Assembly (NCBI RefSeq): GCF_000016425.1
Contig: NC_009380.1
Location: 5,026,144 to 5,090,143, forward strand
Direction: 5' to 3'
Origin: Salinispora tropica CNB-440
Lineage (GTDB): Bacteria > Actinomycetota > Actinomycetes > Mycobacteriales > Micromonosporaceae
DNA: 64,000 bases
The translations under genes and the position numbers were made by a program. Within the stretch, counting starts at the first letter, position 1. Every line of letters starts with the position of its first letter. Shown piece after piece: positions 6,587 to 14,948 of this stretch. Below the pieces are notes generated by a model. The model worked only from the letters and a program-made list of their open reading frames with translations. It did not search any database and had not been told where the DNA came from.

Positions 6587-8061
6587 GAAGGGGCTCCCGT
6601 CACCCGAGCGGCGGCGAGCTTGCCGGAGATCAGCACCATCGGCACCCCGACTCCGGGCTGGGTGCCCGAGCCGACGAAGACCACGTTCGCGAGTCCGCGG
6701 TGCAGGGTGGGCGGGCGGAACGGCCCGGTCTGGAGGAGGCTGTGTGCGGAGGCGAACGGCGTACCCGCGGCCATGCCCTGCTCCGCCCACTCGGCAGGCG
6801 TGATCGTCCGCAGCACCTCGATGCCGTCTCCGAAGCCCACGTAGCCGCGCTCCTCCAGCGTTCGCACCAGCCGGTCGGCGTAGCGGGCGGCCAGGCCGCC
6901 CCGCCAGTCGAACGGCGCGCGGTCCAGGTTCGGCACCGGCGCCAGCACGTAGTACGCGTGCCGGTCGGCGGGAGCTACCGACGGGTCGGTCCGGCTCGGG
7001 TTGGTCACCAGCAGCGACGGGTCGCTCATCAGTTCGCCCCGGCGGATGACCTCGTCGAACGTGCCCCGCCACGCGCGCCCAAAATGGATGTTGTGGTGAG
7101 CGATCTTCTCATAGCCCTGCGCTGACCCGATGTGGAGGACCACGCAGGAGGGGGAGTAGGTCAACCGACGGTGCCGGGTCTGGAGCAGTTCTCGGTGGGC
7201 CACCGGCAGATCCGGGTTGAGCACCACCACGTCGGCGGGGACGAACTCCCCGCTGGCGGTCCGGACACCGGTTGCCCGGTCGGCGGCGGTCTCCACCTGG
7301 GTAACGGTGGTGTCGTACCGGAACTGCACCCCGTGCTTCTCGGCGGCGCCGGCCATGGCCCGCGAGACGGCGTGGATGCCGCCGCGCGGGAAGTGCACCC
7401 CCGCGACGGAGTCGAGGTACGCGATAACCGCGTAGATGGCGAGCGCGTCGTGCGGTGCGAGCCCGGCATACATCGCCTGGAAGGAAAAGACGCGCTGGGT
7501 ACGCGGGTCCCGGAAGAACTGGTTGATCTTCGTTTGGAGCCGCCGGAAGGCACCACCGGCGAGGAGTTTCAGCAGGTTCCCGGTGAGCAGGTCAGTGGGT
7601 GCGTCCAGGTTGCGTTCGATGAAGTCGGCCCGCTCGAGCCGCCACAGCTCCCGGGCGTAGTCGACGAAACGGAGGTAGCCGTCGGCCTCTCGGGGGCCAC
7701 AGACCTTCGCGATCTCGGCGGCCATCCGGGTCGTGTCGGTGATCACGTCCAGAGTGGAGCCATCCGGATAGTACGCCCGGTAGGCGGGGTCGAGGGGGGT
7801 CAGTTCGAGCCAGTCGTCGAGTTCCTCGCCAACGGCGTGGAGCGCCTCGGCGATCAGCTCCGGCATGGTCAGCACCGTGGGACCGGTGTCGAACTCGTAC
7901 CCGTCGACGCTGAGTCGGCCGGCCCGACCACCCGGCACCGGCTCACGTTCCAGCACTGTCACCTGGCGACCGCTGCCCGCCAGGTGCAGCGCGCAGGCCA
8001 GCCCGCCGAGCCCGGCACCGACGACCACGACCCGATCCGTACGTCCGCGCACAGTGCGCAC
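6583..8061 (-). CDS. crtI: Phytoene desaturase
   Basis: 492 residues of the CrtI/amine-oxidase flavoprotein family, which successively desaturates phytoene towards lycopene at the membrane surface using FAD. The dinucleotide-binding motif VVVVGAGLGGLACALHLAG lies at residues 11-29, followed by VLEREPVPGGRAG, and the C-terminal carotenoid-desaturase signature GTQPGVGVPMVLISGKLAA is intact. I chose GTG 8061 because a perfect GGAGG (8069-8073) sits seven bases upstream. An upstream ATG at 8094 overlaps the crtE stop as ATGA but lacks a Shine-Dalgarno sequence. The gene lies between crtE and idi in one operon. Confidence 0.93.
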   Translation of the reverse strand: MRTVRGRTDRVVVVGAGLGGLACALHLAGSGRQVTVLEREPVPGGRAGRLSVDGYEFDTGPTVLTMPELIAEALHAVGEELDDWLELTPLDPAYRAYYPDGSTLDVITDTTRMAAEIAKVCGPREADGYLRFVDYARELWRLERADFIERNLDAPTDLLTGNLLKLLAGGAFRRLQTKINQFFRDPRTQRVFSFQAMYAGLAPHDALAIYAVIAYLDSVAGVHFPRGGIHAVSRAMAGAAEKHGVQFRYDTTVTQVETAADRATGVRTASGEFVPADVVVLNPDLPVAHRELLQTRHRRLTYSPSCVVLHIGSAQGYEKIAHHNIHFGRAWRGTFDEVIRRGELMSDPSLLVTNPSRTDPSVAPADRHAYYVLAPVPNLDRAPFDWRGGLAARYADRLVRTLEERGYVGFGDGIEVLRTITPAEWAEQGMAAGTPFASAHSLLQTGPFRPPTLHRGLANVVFVGSGTQPGVGVPMVLISGKLAAARVTGAPS

Positions 8062-8090
8062 CTGGCTACCTCCTCGAGAAAACGCGCCCA

Positions 8091-9245
8091 TCATGCTCGC
8101 CGATGGGTAGCGACGGCGGCGAGACCGGCGAGCGCGGTCCGCGCGGTGTCATCGATCGACGGAACATCGAGGGCGGTGAGCGCCTCGTCGACCCGATCAG
8201 AGATCATCTGCTCGACCTGCTCGACCGCACCGGTCTCCGCGACCACCTCCGCCAGTCGCTTGACCTCCCAGTCCTCCGCGCCCGCGCCGACCTGGTCGAG
8301 GGCTTGACGCTGGGTGGGGTCGGCCAGGGTGCGGGCCAGCATGAGCAGCACGGTCGGCTTGCCGGTACGCAGATCGTCACCGGCCGGTTTGCCGGTGGTG
8401 GCCGGGTCGCCGTAGACGCCGAGCAGGTCGTCGCAGAGTTGGAACGCCTCGCCGATGGCCTGGCCGTAGCGGTCGTACGCGGCGATCAGCGGAGAGTCGG
8501 CGACGACGCCGGCCAGGCGGGCGCCGAAGAGCAGCGGCCACCGCACCGTGTAGCTGGCGGTCTTGTAGCGAGCGACCTGTAGGGCCCGCTCCACCGACCA
8601 GTTCGTCGGGTCGCTCTCGCCGAGGACGTCGAGGTACTGCCCGGCGACCGTCTCTACCCGCATCTGGTCGTAGCAGTGCCGGACCTCCAGCAGCCGGGCC
8701 GGCGGTAGGACAGCCTGCGCGAGGAGCCGGTCGGCCCAGACCAAACAGAGGTCGCCGACGAGGACGGCGACATTCTCGCCGAACTTCCCGGAGTCGCCGC
8801 GGCGGCCGGCCGCGGCGTGTTGGGCGGCGACCGCGACGTGCGCGGTGGGCCGGCCGCGCCGGGTGGCGGAGGAATCCATCACGTCGTCGTGGGTGAGCGC
8901 GAAGGCGTGCAGCAGTTCCAGCGCGGCGAGCGCTGGCAGCACGGGGGGCAGTGGCTCCGCGCCACCGACCACGCCCCGCCACCCCCAGTAGGCGAAGGTC
9001 GGGCGGAGTCGCTTCCCCCCGGCCAACACGCTGTCGCGGGCAGTGGTGGCGAACCCGCCGGCGCTTGAGTCGATCGCGGCCAGCGCGTCGATCTCGGTGG
9101 CGAGGAAGTCGACGAGCGTGTCGTCAACCGCAGCGACGACCTCCTCGGTGTATGCGGCCAGGCGAGCGCCAACCGGGTCGGCTTCGCCCCCGCGGCGGGC
9201 CGGGATGACCCGGAGGGCTTTACCCACAACTGCGTCGTTGGCCAT
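8091..9245 (-). CDS. crtE: Geranylgeranyl diphosphate synthase (polyprenyl synthetase)
   Basis: 384 residues. The first Asp-rich motif is DDVMD at 120-124 (ALTHDDVMDSSATRRG) and the second is DDLLG within QLCDDLLGVYGD, with the conserved GGKRLRP region near residue 76. The enzyme condenses isopentenyl diphosphate with allylic diphosphates to the C20 precursor of phytoene. An N-terminal extension of about 35 residues relative to bacterial CrtE is typical of actinobacterial members. First gene of the leftward crt operon. A TAGGGT -10 (9257-9262) lies only about 11 bases before the ATG, so the leader is very short. Confidence 0.9.
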   Translation of the reverse strand: MANDAVVGKALRVIPARRGGEADPVGARLAAYTEEVVAAVDDTLVDFLATEIDALAAIDSSAGGFATTARDSVLAGGKRLRPTFAYWGWRGVVGGAEPLPPVLPALAALELLHAFALTHDDVMDSSATRRGRPTAHVAVAAQHAAAGRRGDSGKFGENVAVLVGDLCLVWADRLLAQAVLPPARLLEVRHCYDQMRVETVAGQYLDVLGESDPTNWSVERALQVARYKTASYTVRWPLLFGARLAGVVADSPLIAAYDRYGQAIGEAFQLCDDLLGVYGDPATTGKPAGDDLRTGKPTVLLMLARTLADPTQRQALDQVGAGAEDWEVKRLAEVVAETGAVEQVEQMISDRVDEALTALDVPSIDDTARTALAGLAAVATHRRA

Positions 9246-9307
9246 GTGGGGAGCATACCCTAGAGTTACAAGTTGCGTCGATTCATGCGTCGAATTGAGG
9301 AGGATCG
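9246..9307. promoter_or_regulatory. Divergent crtE/crtB promoter region
   Basis: The 62-base gap carries a leftward -10 (TAGGGT, 9262-9257) for crtE and, towards crtB, two copies of TGCGTCGA (9274-9281 and 9286-9293) starting 12 bases apart, plus a strong GAGGAGGA ribosome-binding site (9297-9304). The direct repeat could be the binding site of a shared regulator such as the neighbouring MerR protein. No canonical TGTACA CarH core is seen. Confidence 0.5.
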
Positions 9308-10246
9308 GTGGATACAGATCTCACCGCCGCCTACGACCGATGCCGTGAGCTACACCGACACCACGGCCGTACCTACTATCTCGCCACCCGACTACTTCCC
9401 GCCTGGAAACGGCGACATGTACATGCTTTGTACGGTTTCACCCGCTATGCGGACGAGATCGTTGACCGAACCGAGGACCTGCCCTCGGCACATCGGGCCG
9501 CCCAGCTGGACGACTGGGCTGGGCGATTCATCGCCGGCCTGCACGGTGAGCCGGTCACCGACCCGCTGCTCCCGGCCGTGCTGCACACCATCGCCGTCTT
9601 CGACCTGGACCGAGACGACTTCGCGTCGTTTCTCAAGAGCATGGCGATGGACCTGACCATCAGCTCCTACCCCACCTATGCCGACCTGCTCCACTACATG
9701 GAGGGCTCCGCCGCCGTCATCGGCACGATGATGCTGCCGATCCTCGGCAGCGCCAACCCGGCCGCGGCCCGCGAGCCCGCCCGCCAGCTCGGCTTCGCCT
9801 TTCAACTGACGAACTTCATCCGGGACGTCGCCGAGGACCTCGACCGCGGCCGAACGTACCTGCCGGACGAGGACCTGACCCGCTTCGGTGTCACCCGCGA
9901 CGACCTACTGGCAGCCCGTGCCGCCGGCCGGACCAGCGAACCGATTCGGGAACTGATCCGGTACGAGGTGGCCCGGGCCCAGGCGCACTACGCTGCCGCC
10001 GCACCCGGGGTGACCCTGCTCGCCCCCGCCTCGCAGGCCTGCATCCGCACCGCGTACACGCTCTACGGGGGAATCCTCGACGAGGTCGCCGAGCAGGACT
10101 TCGATGTCTTCGCCCGGCGGGCCCGGGTGCCGCAGCACCACCGGATGACGGAGACCGCCCGTGCCCTGCTCACCCGAACCGGCACCCCCGTCCAGGTGCC
10201 CGGCCCAGCACTGTTGACACCCACACCCGGCCCTTCCCTAGGCTGA
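9308..10246 (+). CDS. crtB: Phytoene synthase
   Basis: 312 residues from GTG with GGAGGA a few bases upstream. Squalene/phytoene synthase family: the first Asp-rich site is YADEIVD (Asp49-Asp53) and the second is in NFIRDVAEDLDRGRTYLP, the two Mg2+-diphosphate sites that condense two geranylgeranyl diphosphates head to head into phytoene. Transcribed away from crtE-crtI-idi through a shared 62-base control region. The flavoprotein gene begins four bases after its stop, so the two are probably co-transcribed. Cyclase, hydroxylase and glycosyltransferase genes for a finished carotenoid are not in this window. Confidence 0.93.
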   Translation: MDTDLTAAYDRCRELHRHHGRTYYLATRLLPAWKRRHVHALYGFTRYADEIVDRTEDLPSAHRAAQLDDWAGRFIAGLHGEPVTDPLLPAVLHTIAVFDLDRDDFASFLKSMAMDLTISSYPTYADLLHYMEGSAAVIGTMMLPILGSANPAAAREPARQLGFAFQLTNFIRDVAEDLDRGRTYLPDEDLTRFGVTRDDLLAARAAGRTSEPIRELIRYEVARAQAHYAAAAPGVTLLAPASQACIRTAYTLYGGILDEVAEQDFDVFARRARVPQHHRMTETARALLTRTGTPVQVPGPALLTPTPGPSLG

Positions 10247-10250
10247 CCGG

Positions 10251-11660
10251 ATGGAGCCGGAACTGGTGGATCTGGTCGTCGTCGGGCTCGGAGTCGGCGG
10301 CGAAGAGGTGGCCGGTCAGCTCGCCAAGGCCGGGCTCAGCGTCGTCGGCATCGAACGAGACCTGGTCGGTGGCGAGTGCCCGTACTGGGGATGCGTGCCC
10401 AGCAAGATGATGATCCGCGCGGCGAACACCCTCGCCGAGGCACACCGGGTCCACCAATTCGCCGGCTCGGCGCGGGTGTCGCCCGACTGGGCACCCGTGG
10501 CGGAACGGATCCGCGCGGAGGCCACCGACACCTGGGACGACCAGGTCGCGGTGGAACGATTCGTCAACCAGGGCGGACGTTTCATCCGGGGCAGCGGACG
10601 GCTCGACGGCCCGGGTCGGGTCCGCGTCAACGACCAGGTCTTCCAAGCCCGGCACGGAATCGTGCTGAGCACCGGCACCCGCCCCTTCGCACCGCCGATC
10701 GATGGGCTGGCCGAGACCCCGTACTGGACGAACCACCAGGCGATCGAAGTGGAACGGCTACCAGAATCGCTGCTGGTGCTCGGCGGCGGCGCGATCGGGC
10801 TGGAGCTGACGCAGGTCTTCGCGCGATTCGGCGTCCGGGTCACCGTGGTCGAGGCGCTGGATCGGATACTGGCGACCGAGGAGCCGGAGTCGTCCGAGGT
10901 GGTGGCCGCCGCGCTCCGCGCCGACGGCGTCGACATCAACACTGGAGTGATAGCGGACCGAGTCGACCACGACGGACAACAATTCACCCTGCGGGCGAAC
11001 GACGTGCGGTACACCGCCGATCAGCTGCTGGTGGTGACCGGCCGCCGGGCACACCTCGACGAGCTGGGCCTAGACACCGTCGGTGTCCGCGCCGACCAGC
11101 GCTTCCTGCCGGTCGACGACCGGCTGCGCGTCACCGAGGGAATCTGGGCGGTCGGCGACGTGACCGGCGCGGGCGCCTTCACCCACGTCGCGACGTACCA
11201 GGCGGGCATCGTCGTCGCCGACCTGCTCGACCGTGTCCGCCGATCCGAGGCGGGGGCGGCCCTGGACGGCACGGGGGCGGCCCTGGACGACACGGTCCCC
11301 CGGGCCGACTACCGGGCGCTACCCCGGGTCACCTTCACCGATCCGGAGGTCGGCGGTGTCGGGCTCACCGAGTCGCAGGCCCGCCAGCAGGGAATCAATG
11401 TCCAGGTCGGCTCCGTGCCGCTGGGCTCCTCGGCACGCGGCTGGATTCACCGCGCCGACGGTCTGATCAAACTCGTCGCCGACGCCGACCGGGGCGTGCT
11501 GGTCGGCGGAACGTCGATCGGGCCAGCCGGCGGCGAGGTACTCTCCGGGCTGGCGGTCGCCGTGCACGCGGCGGTGCCGCTGGCCGAACTCCGCGACATG
11601 ATCTACGCGTACCCAACCTTTTACCGGGCCATCTCCGACGCCCTACGGGACCTGGGCTGA
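10251..11660 (+). CDS. FAD/NAD(P)-dependent disulfide-oxidoreductase-like flavoprotein
   Basis: 469 residues of the class I pyridine nucleotide-disulfide oxidoreductase family (lipoamide dehydrogenase, mercuric reductase, mycothione reductase). It has the N-terminal FAD motif VVGLGVGGEEVAGQLAKAG, the redox-active pair C43-x4-C48 in GGECPYWGCVPSK, the NAD(P) motif VLGGGAIGLELTQVFARFG and the second FAD motif VGDVTGAGAFTH. The C-terminal active-site sequence, normally HPTxxE with the catalytic His-Glu pair, reads YPTFYRA, so the base is missing and classical disulfide reduction is doubtful. It follows crtB by four bases. Confidence 0.8.
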   Translation: MEPELVDLVVVGLGVGGEEVAGQLAKAGLSVVGIERDLVGGECPYWGCVPSKMMIRAANTLAEAHRVHQFAGSARVSPDWAPVAERIRAEATDTWDDQVAVERFVNQGGRFIRGSGRLDGPGRVRVNDQVFQARHGIVLSTGTRPFAPPIDGLAETPYWTNHQAIEVERLPESLLVLGGGAIGLELTQVFARFGVRVTVVEALDRILATEEPESSEVVAAALRADGVDINTGVIADRVDHDGQQFTLRANDVRYTADQLLVVTGRRAHLDELGLDTVGVRADQRFLPVDDRLRVTEGIWAVGDVTGAGAFTHVATYQAGIVVADLLDRVRRSEAGAALDGTGAALDDTVPRADYRALPRVTFTDPEVGGVGLTESQARQQGINVQVGSVPLGSSARGWIHRADGLIKLVADADRGVLVGGTSIGPAGGEVLSGLAVAVHAAVPLAELRDMIYAYPTFYRAISDALRDLG

Positions 11661-11688
11661 CCCGGCAGGTCGAGAGGCGAAGGCGACC

Positions 11689-13083
11689 ATGGCTGGTGCG
11701 ACACCGACCGATCCGGACGGGCCGACCGGTCGGCTCGCCACCTGGCTGACGGAGACCGCGACCGACGCCATCCCGGCCGATGTCACCACCCGAGCCCGAC
11801 ACCTGATCCTGGACGGCGTCGGATGCCTCCTGGTCGGCGCCCGACTGCCCTGGTCCCGGATCGCCGTACGGAGCCTGACCGTCGAACCGGGCTCAGGCGT
11901 CGTCGCCGGCTGGGACCGCACCGCCGACGCCGCGACGGCAGTGCTGCTGAACAGCAGTTTCATTCAGGGCTTCGAGCTCGACGACGTGTCGTACCAGATT
12001 CCCTGGCACGCCAACGCGGTGTTGCTGCCGGTGCTGCTGGCCGTGGCCGGCCGGCGCGGGGAGGTCACCGGGGCGGAGTTCCTCCGGGCCGAGGTACTGG
12101 GCGTCGAGACCGGTGCCCGGGTGGGCCTCGCGCTGGGCGGACCACAGCTGGTGAGACAGGGCTGGCACTCGGGTGCGGTCTTCGGTGGTCCCGCAGCGGC
12201 AGCCGCCGGCGGAGTACTGCTCGACCTCACCCCCGCCCAGTTCGAGGACGCGTTGGGCATCGCCGCGACCCAGTCGTGCGGGTTGATGGCCAACGAAGCG
12301 ATGGTCAAGCGCATGCAGCACGGCTTCGCCGCACGCAACGGCCTGGTCGCGGCAATGCTGGCCGCCGGCGGCTACATCGGGACCAAGCGGATCTTTGAAC
12401 GCGGATACGGCGGCTACCTCACGGTCTACGGATCCGGACACGACACCGACCCGTCCCGGATCGACGACGCGCTGGGCGAGCACTGGTACCTGCGGGAGCA
12501 GACGATCAAACCGTACGCGGCGATGGGGTACACCCATCCGGCGATCGACGCCGCGCTGGCCCTGCGGGCGGCGAACCGGTTCGATCCCACCGCCACCGAA
12601 CGGATCGAAGTCGAAGTCGCGGAGTCCGTCTTCGATCACACGGCGTTCCCGATCCATCGACCGATCGAGAGCGTCGCCGCGCAGATGTCCGTTCGCTACG
12701 TGACGGCGGCGGCCCTCCTCGACGGTACGGTGTCGCTGGAACAACTCCGACCGGACCAGCTGGACCGGGACGACGTGTGGCGGCTGGTTGACCGGACGAC
12801 CGTGACCCGCGGGTCCGGGTCGGCGTCTCAGGGCCGGGTACGCCTGACCGATGTCGATGGTCGGACCCACGAGCACCACACCGACGCGCCGCTCGGCTCA
12901 GTCGAGCGTCCACTCGACGATGCCGCCATCGTGGACAAGTATCGGGACCTGACCGACCGGATCATCGACCGGCGCCGGCAGCGGACGATCGAGGATCTCG
13001 TGCTGCACCTGGACGAGCACCGGGACGGCCCGGCGGCGCTGCTCGCGCTACTCGCCCCAGCGGTCGGCGACGCACTGGACTGA
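11689..13083 (+). CDS. MmgE/PrpD-family protein
   Basis: 464 residues matching the MmgE/PrpD family (2-methylcitrate dehydratase, cis-aconitate decarboxylase, iminodisuccinate epimerase). Landmarks are the N-terminal helix VTTRARHLILDGVGCLLVGA, the GFELDDVSY segment (DD motif), HSGAVFGGPAAAAAGG and the conserved KPYAAMGYTHPAIDA. These enzymes eliminate water or CO2, or epimerise, on tricarboxylate-like substrates. The substrate here is not predictable and no prpB or prpC is adjacent. It follows the flavoprotein gene after 28 bases on the same strand, so it may share the crtB transcript. Confidence 0.82.
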   Translation: MAGATPTDPDGPTGRLATWLTETATDAIPADVTTRARHLILDGVGCLLVGARLPWSRIAVRSLTVEPGSGVVAGWDRTADAATAVLLNSSFIQGFELDDVSYQIPWHANAVLLPVLLAVAGRRGEVTGAEFLRAEVLGVETGARVGLALGGPQLVRQGWHSGAVFGGPAAAAAGGVLLDLTPAQFEDALGIAATQSCGLMANEAMVKRMQHGFAARNGLVAAMLAAGGYIGTKRIFERGYGGYLTVYGSGHDTDPSRIDDALGEHWYLREQTIKPYAAMGYTHPAIDAALALRAANRFDPTATERIEVEVAESVFDHTAFPIHRPIESVAAQMSVRYVTAAALLDGTVSLEQLRPDQLDRDDVWRLVDRTTVTRGSGSASQGRVRLTDVDGRTHEHHTDAPLGSVERPLDDAAIVDKYRDLTDRIIDRRRQRTIEDLVLHLDEHRDGPAALLALLAPAVGDALD

Positions 13084-13214
13084 CCTGTTCAGGCCCCGGC
13101 GCCGCGTCGACCCGCGCTTCGTCAAGCCCGGTGCCCTGCCGACCGCGGTGCCCCGGCGGCCCGGCCATGCCGTGGGCTGCCAACAGGAGATTCGTTCCAC
13201 GTCGAAGGGTCCGG

Positions 13215-14948
13215 TCAGGCGTGGGACGTCAGTCGCCAGCCGGCGGCGTTGGCGCGTTCCTGCCAGTAGCTGGCGTAGGCCCCGCCGGCGGCGAGGAGTT
13301 GGGCGTGGGTTCCGGCTTCCTGGATGCCTCCGTCGCCGTCGAGCATCAGGATCTGGTCGGCGCGCATGATCGTTGACAGGCGATGCGCGACCACGATCAC
13401 GGTGCGGTCACCGTGCAGCGCGTCGAGGGTGTCGCTCACAGCGATTTCATTACCGATGTCCAGCGCGGCGGTAGCTTCGTCGAGCAGCACGATCGGCGCG
13501 TCCTTGAGCAGTGCCCGGGCGATGGAGACGCGCTGGCGCTCGCCGCCGGACAGGTTTGACCCACCTTCGCCGACCCGGGTATCCCAGCCCCCCGGCAGGC
13601 GCTCGACGATCTCGTCAACGCGGCAGCGGGCAGCGGCGGCGACGACCTCCTCGCGACTGAGGTCAGGGTTGCCGATCCACACGTTGTTCAGAATCGTGTC
13701 GTCGAACAGGTAGACATCTTGGAAAACGGGTGCGACGGCGGCCTCGACCACCGCAGTGCCCAGCCGTGGAAGTGCGACGCCGCCGATCGACACCGTGCCG
13801 CTCTCCGGATCGTAGAACCGCGCCATCAGCTTGATGATCGTCGTCTTTCCCGACCCGGAGGGTCCGACGATCGCCGTCATCCGCCCGGGCGGGGCGGTAA
13901 ACGACAGACGCCGCAGGACTGGGTGGCCGCCGTAGCCGAACGTGACGTCGTGGAACTCGATTCCCCAGTCCGCGGGCACGCCCGAGGTCGCTGGCTCGGG
14001 CAGCGGGGCAACCGAAGCGAGCTCGTCGAGGTGCGTCAGCGTGGTGTTCGCGACCGCGACGCCGCCGCCGAGCGCGCCGGAGTTCGCAATCGGTTCGGTG
14101 AACCGGACGCCGAGCACGAGTAGGGCGATGAGCGTGGCGGGCTCCAGTGAACCGCCGACGGCGAGATAGGCGCCGAGCAGGATGACCACGGTCAGAGCGA
14201 GCTGGACCACCCCGGCGAAGGCCGCGAGACCCGCTCCCCCGGTGAGCAGCAGACCACGATAGGCCTGGTGCTGGCGCCGCAGCGCGTCCTCGACGAGCCG
14301 GTCGGCGGTGGAGCGGTCACCGGCCATCCGCAGCGCGGGCTGAACGTTTGCGAACTCGATCACCCGGTTCGACGCCTCGGCAACCGCTGCCGAGTGCTCC
14401 GCGTCGTCGCGCTCCATCCCCCGCCGAAGCCATCGGAAGGTGATCCACATAACCGGTACCGTCGCCGTCATCGCCAGCGCCAGCCGCCAGTCGTAGAAGT
14501 ACATGCCGATGAGCACCGTGGCCGGCGTAATGAACCCGGTGAGGATGAGCCGCACGATCGAGTACGGCGTGGAGGCCACGAACATCGCCCCGCGGGTAGC
14601 GATGTCGGCCACCAGCCCGGATCGGTCCACGCCGAACCACGCGGTCGGCAGCTCCACGAGGCGGTCACCGAGGCGTCGCAGCAGCGAGTCGAGCACAGCG
14701 GTGCTGGCCTTCATCCCGACCTGGCTGGCGCACCAGAACACGACCGCGTAGGCGGCGCCCACGAGGGCGACCGCGATCAGCCAGAACCGGACGGTCGCCA
14801 GATCGCCGAGGAACAGGGCCCGCAGCAGTGGCACGAGCATGACGAAGGCGATGCCCTGGAGCACCGCCGTGGCGACGACGCACGCCAACTCGGTCACGAG
14901 CAGACGGCGTGCCCGCGGCGACGAGTAGTGCAGCAAGCGCCTGATCAT
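13215..14948 (-). CDS. ABC transporter, fused permease/ATPase (second half-transporter)
   Basis: 577 residues: a six-helix transmembrane domain (about 1-300) and an ATPase domain with Walker A GPSGSGKTT, signature NLSGGERQRVSIARALL and Walker B IVLLDEATAALD. The ATG overlaps the previous gene's stop (ATGA), so the two half-transporters are translationally coupled and should form a heterodimer. The pair resembles the YbtPQ/IrtAB branch, bacterial exporter-fold proteins that import siderophores, but drug export is equally possible. Probably controlled by the TetR regulator at 16915. Confidence 0.88.
   Translation of the reverse strand: MIRRLLHYSSPRARRLLVTELACVVATAVLQGIAFVMLVPLLRALFLGDLATVRFWLIAVALVGAAYAVVFWCASQVGMKASTAVLDSLLRRLGDRLVELPTAWFGVDRSGLVADIATRGAMFVASTPYSIVRLILTGFITPATVLIGMYFYDWRLALAMTATVPVMWITFRWLRRGMERDDAEHSAAVAEASNRVIEFANVQPALRMAGDRSTADRLVEDALRRQHQAYRGLLLTGGAGLAAFAGVVQLALTVVILLGAYLAVGGSLEPATLIALLVLGVRFTEPIANSGALGGGVAVANTTLTHLDELASVAPLPEPATSGVPADWGIEFHDVTFGYGGHPVLRRLSFTAPPGRMTAIVGPSGSGKTTIIKLMARFYDPESGTVSIGGVALPRLGTAVVEAAVAPVFQDVYLFDDTILNNVWIGNPDLSREEVVAAAARCRVDEIVERLPGGWDTRVGEGGSNLSGGERQRVSIARALLKDAPIVLLDEATAALDIGNEIAVSDTLDALHGDRTVIVVAHRLSTIMRADQILMLDGDGGIQEAGTHAQLLAAGGAYASYWQERANAAGWRLTSHA

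Noticed and set aside
10376..11749. 457-codon open frame within the flavoprotein gene
   Set aside because: Arg/Gly/Pro-rich shadow of the real gene, which has complete FAD and NAD motifs in the other frame.
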